Shown here piece after piece: positions 40,862 to 43,959 of a stretch of DNA of 43,959 nucleotides. A program made the translations under genes and the position numbers. The stretch is from positions 516,935-560,893 of the forward strand of contig NC_017059.1 in the NCBI RefSeq assembly GCF_000284415.1, given 5' to 3'. The stretch is from Pararhodospirillum photometricum DSM 122. Lineage in GTDB: Bacteria > Pseudomonadota > Alphaproteobacteria > Rhodospirillales > Rhodospirillaceae. Within the stretch, counting starts at the first letter, position 1; each line of letters begins with the position of its first letter. The notes under the pieces were generated by a model. That model had not been told where the DNA came from. It saw only the letters and a list, made by a program, of their open reading frames with translations, and did not search any database.

Positions 40862-43800
40862 ATGCACGACGCGACCAAGAACCCCCGGCCCGCCTCCCAA
40901 GATCCCTTGCCCTTGAGGGCGAGCGCGGTGGACCGGTTGGCGGGGATCGGCCGTTGGCACTGGGATCAACCCCAGCGGACGCTGGCGTGCTGCGATGCCA
41001 TGCGCGCGCTCCTGGATGGGGACGATCTGGAGGGGATCGTACCGCTACGCACCCTCCTGCGGCGCATCCCCGTCGAGGATCGTCGCCTGCTCTGGCGCGC
41101 CCTGCGCCGGGTGCGCGATGGCGCCCAAACGTTGCGCCTGACCATTCGCGTGCGTCGTCCCAACGGCTCCTGGCTGCATCTGCGGGCCCTGGCCGTCGCC
41201 GACCGGGACCAGACCGGTCGCTTGGGCTCGTTGCTGGGGCTGGGCCAGGATGTCACCCGGCAGGTGGAAGCGGCCCTCGCCCTGGCGGCGTCGGAAACCC
41301 GCTATCGGGGCATCTTGGAAAGCGCCGGAGACCCGATTTTTGTCTATGACCAGGACGGCAAGGTCATCGACGCCAACCCCCAGGCCTGCGCCGCTACGGC
41401 CTACACCCTGGAGGAGCTGCGCGGTCGCCCCATCAGCTTCATCTCCCCCTACATTGCCGAAGCCGAGGTGATCCGCTCCTGGCGCGAGTTGATCCCGGGC
41501 CGGCCGGTGACCCGCCAAGGCGTGCATCGGCGTAAGGATGGCTCGGAATACCCGGTGGAGGTCCGGGTCGGCGTGTTCGTTAGTAGCGGCGAGCGGCACT
41601 TTGTGGCCATCGCCCGCGACATCAGCGAGCGCCAGCGCATTGTGCGCGAAACCACCCTGGCCGCCCAGCGCTTCCGGGCCATTTTCGACCTGGACCTGAT
41701 CGGCGTTGGCGTTTTGGACACCACCCGCCGCTGGCTGGAGGTCAACGACGTACTGCTGACCTTGCTGGGGCGGGAGCGGGCCGAGTTGATTGGCCGTTCG
41801 TGGAGCGCGGTGCTCGACGCCGAGGACCGCCTGCGCGAGGACCAGCTCTGGCGTGATATGAGCCGCGAGGGCCGCTCGTCCTATGCCGTGGATCTGCATC
41901 TGCGCGATGCCCGGGGCCGGCCGGTGCCGGTGCGGCTGTCCATGGGAGCGGCGCGCGGCGGCGATGGTCTGGCCCCCCAGTACATCTTGCTGGTCCAGGA
42001 CCTGTCGGAGCGCCGGGCCTGGGAGGCGGCCAAAGCCGAAAGCGAAGCCCGCCTGCGCTCGCTGATCAACGCCACCACCGATGCCATTGCCCTCCTCGAC
42101 CCCGATGGAACCATTCGCGTGCTCAACCGCGCCGGGGCGCGACTGCTGGGCACCACCAGCCGCCAAGCCTTGGGCCGCAGCTTCTATGGCTTTTTGGACC
42201 GGGGCCGGGCCGTGACCCACCGCCATGTATTCCACGACGTGCTGTCCACCCAGCTTCCGGTAAACCGTGAGGAGCGTTGGGGGGAGCGCTGGATGGACAT
42301 TGTGGTTTTTCCGGTCCTCGACGGCAACGGCAAGGCCATGGGCCTGACCTTGTATGCCCGTGACGTCACCCGACGGCGCGAAACCGAGCAGCGTCTCCAG
42401 GACAACGAGGCACGGCTGCGCGGGGCCTTCGACAGTGCCGTGCACGGCATTGCCCTGCTGTCCTTGCAAGGCGGCTTCCTTAGGGTCAATGGCGCGCTGT
42501 GCCGCATTGTCGGCCAGGAGGCCGCCTTGCTGCTGAGTGCCGACCACAGTGTGCTGGGCCAGCCTGACCCGGAGCACGACGAGGACCCCCTGGACGCCCT
42601 ACTGGGCGGACGCAGCCCCGATTGTTCCGTGGAGCGGCGCCTGCAACGCCCCGATGGGACAGAGGCTTGGATCCACGTGGCCGGCTCCATCGTGCGCGCC
42701 GAAGACAACACTCCCCTTCATGTTGTTGTTCACGTCCAGGACATCACGTTACGCCGACAGGCGGAAAAGCGGGCCCGCACCGCCGAGAGCCATTTGCTTG
42801 AGGCGGCCGCCTTGATGTCAGAGGGCTTGTTGCTCTTCGACGAGGACAATCGCCTGGTTCTTTACAACGAAGCCTACCTCCGCCAGATGCCCGAACTGAC
42901 CGACGTTGTGCACCCCGGCGTCTCGCGGGAAACGATTGTGCGCCGGGTGGTGGATGACGGCTTGTTGTTTGTGAGTCCCGACCCCCTCGAGGCGCAGGAG
43001 GACCAAACCGAAAGCACCATTGATCATATGCCGCTGCCCGGCATGGGGCCCCGAACCTCGGCCCCCCGGGAATTTCGCCGGCCCGACGGGCGCTGGTATC
43101 TCGTGCGCACCAGCCGCACCGGCGCCGGCTACACCTTGGTGCTGGGCTCGGACATCACCGACCTCAAGACCCGCGAGCACACCTTGGCCTCGGCCAAGGA
43201 AGCGGCGGAACTGGCCAACCGGGCCAAGAGCGAATTCCTGGCCAACATGAGCCACGAGTTGCGCACCCCGCTGAACGCCATCATTGGCTTTTCCGACATC
43301 ATCCAAAACACGATGTTCGGCGCCATCGGCAACCCGGTGTACGCCGAATATGCCCGGCGGATCCATGAATCCGGGCTGCATCTCCTGGATATCATCAGCG
43401 ACATCCTCGACTTGTCGAAAATCGAAGCGGGCGAGCTGACCTTGGAAGAAGCCCCGGTGGCCCTGGCCCCCCTGGGCGAGGAAACCCGCCAGATGCTGCT
43501 CACCCGCGCCGAACTCAAGGGCATCCACCTGTTAAACGCCATCGCCCCCGACCTTCCCGCCCTGTGGGCCGATGCGTTGCGGCTCAAGCAGATTCTGATC
43601 AACCTGATGACCAATGCGGTCAAATACACCCCAGAAGGCGGTGAAGTGGTGGTCCGCGCAAGCGTCCGCCCCGAGGGCGGCGTGACCCTGAGCGTCGAGG
43701 ACAACGGCATCGGCATGGATGCGGAGGGCATCCGCATCGCCCTAACCCCCTTTGGACAAGTGGAAAGCACCTATACCCGCCGCCAAGGGGGGACCGGCCT

Positions 43801-43933
43801 GGGCCTACCCTTGACCGCAAAACTGGTCGATGCCCACGACGGTCTCCTGGAGATCCAGAGCAGCCCGGGGCGGGGAACCACCGTCAGCGCTCTGTTTCCC
43901 TCGGCCCGAACGATCTGGCCGGGGGTGAATTAA
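40862..43933 (+). CDS. Soluble multi-PAS hybrid-less sensor histidine kinase
   Basis: A 1023-residue kinase with no membrane segment, so a cytoplasmic sensor. PAS-type repeats run from about residue 20 to 780: PAC-like RRPNGSWLHLRALAVADRDQ (95-115), then RGILESAGDPIFVYDQDG (145), FRAIFDLDLIGVGVLD (270), LINATTDAIALLDPDG (395), FDSAVHGIALLSLQGG (530) and LMSEGLLLFDEDN (660). The HisKA H-box is ANMSHELRTPLNAIIGFSD with His798; ATPase boxes are NLMTNAVKYTPEGG, VEDNGIGMD and GGTGLGLPLTAKLV. There is no receiver domain and no partner regulator in the window. GGAG precedes the start. The ligand is unknown; heme or flavin binding cannot be judged by eye. Confidence 0.93.
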   Translation: MHDATKNPRPASQDPLPLRASAVDRLAGIGRWHWDQPQRTLACCDAMRALLDGDDLEGIVPLRTLLRRIPVEDRRLLWRALRRVRDGAQTLRLTIRVRRPNGSWLHLRALAVADRDQTGRLGSLLGLGQDVTRQVEAALALAASETRYRGILESAGDPIFVYDQDGKVIDANPQACAATAYTLEELRGRPISFISPYIAEAEVIRSWRELIPGRPVTRQGVHRRKDGSEYPVEVRVGVFVSSGERHFVAIARDISERQRIVRETTLAAQRFRAIFDLDLIGVGVLDTTRRWLEVNDVLLTLLGRERAELIGRSWSAVLDAEDRLREDQLWRDMSREGRSSYAVDLHLRDARGRPVPVRLSMGAARGGDGLAPQYILLVQDLSERRAWEAAKAESEARLRSLINATTDAIALLDPDGTIRVLNRAGARLLGTTSRQALGRSFYGFLDRGRAVTHRHVFHDVLSTQLPVNREERWGERWMDIVVFPVLDGNGKAMGLTLYARDVTRRRETEQRLQDNEARLRGAFDSAVHGIALLSLQGGFLRVNGALCRIVGQEAALLLSADHSVLGQPDPEHDEDPLDALLGGRSPDCSVERRLQRPDGTEAWIHVAGSIVRAEDNTPLHVVVHVQDITLRRQAEKRARTAESHLLEAAALMSEGLLLFDEDNRLVLYNEAYLRQMPELTDVVHPGVSRETIVRRVVDDGLLFVSPDPLEAQEDQTESTIDHMPLPGMGPRTSAPREFRRPDGRWYLVRTSRTGAGYTLVLGSDITDLKTREHTLASAKEAAELANRAKSEFLANMSHELRTPLNAIIGFSDIIQNTMFGAIGNPVYAEYARRIHESGLHLLDIISDILDLSKIEAGELTLEEAPVALAPLGEETRQMLLTRAELKGIHLLNAIAPDLPALWADALRLKQILINLMTNAVKYTPEGGEVVVRASVRPEGGVTLSVEDNGIGMDAEGIRIALTPFGQVESTYTRRQGGTGLGLPLTAKLVDAHDGLLEIQSSPGRGTTVSALFPSARTIWPGVN

Positions 43934-43947
43934 ACAAAGGACAGACG

Positions 43948-43959
43948 AAGGCTGGGGAG
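43948..43959 (-). repeat. Dispersed palindromic repeat, copy 12 (partial, window edge)
   Basis: AAGGCTGGGGAG, the start of a minus-orientation copy cut by the window end, 14 bases after the kinase stop. Confidence 0.6.

Overview
This window reads as chromosome of a GC-rich alphaproteobacterium, most likely a purple non-sulfur member of the Rhodospirillaceae (a Rhodospirillum/Pararhodospirillum-type genome). The clues are a Shemin-pathway 5-aminolevulinate synthase, a complete squalene/hopanoid operon, the alphaproteobacterial order lgt - midA - pgeF, a MutL with the endonuclease motif, and a dispersed GC-rich palindromic repeat lying mostly just behind stop codons. The genus is inferred; no 16S gene is present.

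Layout. 1-19.6 kb is ordinary chromosome: hemA (-) with a clear terminator; a tandem UspA protein, a DUF4743-type Nudix protein and an Hsp20 (+); a lipoprotein, pgeF, midA and lgt (-); a periplasmic parvulin, argJ, mutT, a CinA/MoaB-like protein, a MoeB/ThiF-type E1-like enzyme and a truncated DsrE-like gene (+); gmhB, a methyltransferase-like protein, a small secreted protein, mutL and pgi (-). A tRNA-Thr(CGT) at 19595-19669 ends this block.

19.7 to about 32.3 kb is an integrated, decayed mobile element next to the tRNA. It carries a tyrosine integrase, an excisionase-like protein and a zinc-finger/Toprim/AAA primase-helicase operon. Next come a HigBA toxin-antitoxin pair with twin operators, cargo genes (one AT-rich and secreted), Ogr-like and Ner-like regulators and a CI-like repressor with three matching operator sites. 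A 291-bp non-coding block bounded by 42-bp inverted repeats and filled with GTTACC/GGTAAC motifs follows, then a P2-like tail remnant (gpD frameshifted, gpU, 5'-truncated tape measure) that fuses abruptly into a TIR-domain gene. Head, capsid and lysis genes are missing, so it is a remnant or a satellite-like hybrid. I saw no second att copy.

32.6-44 kb is chromosome again: a LysR regulator, the hopanoid operon on the minus strand in the order hpnC, hpnB-hpnD (fused in one reading frame), hpnE, shc, hpnG, and divergently a large soluble multi-PAS histidine kinase. HpnC, HpnD and HpnE convert farnesyl diphosphate to squalene, Shc cyclises it to hopene, and HpnG acts on adenosylhopane.

The most unusual items are the long inverted-repeat/iteron block at 27.6-27.9 kb, the matching operators around and inside the CI-like repressor gene, the TIR/tape-measure junction, the hpnB-hpnD fusion, and the palindromic repeat family, one pair of which has cut off the end of the DsrE-like gene.
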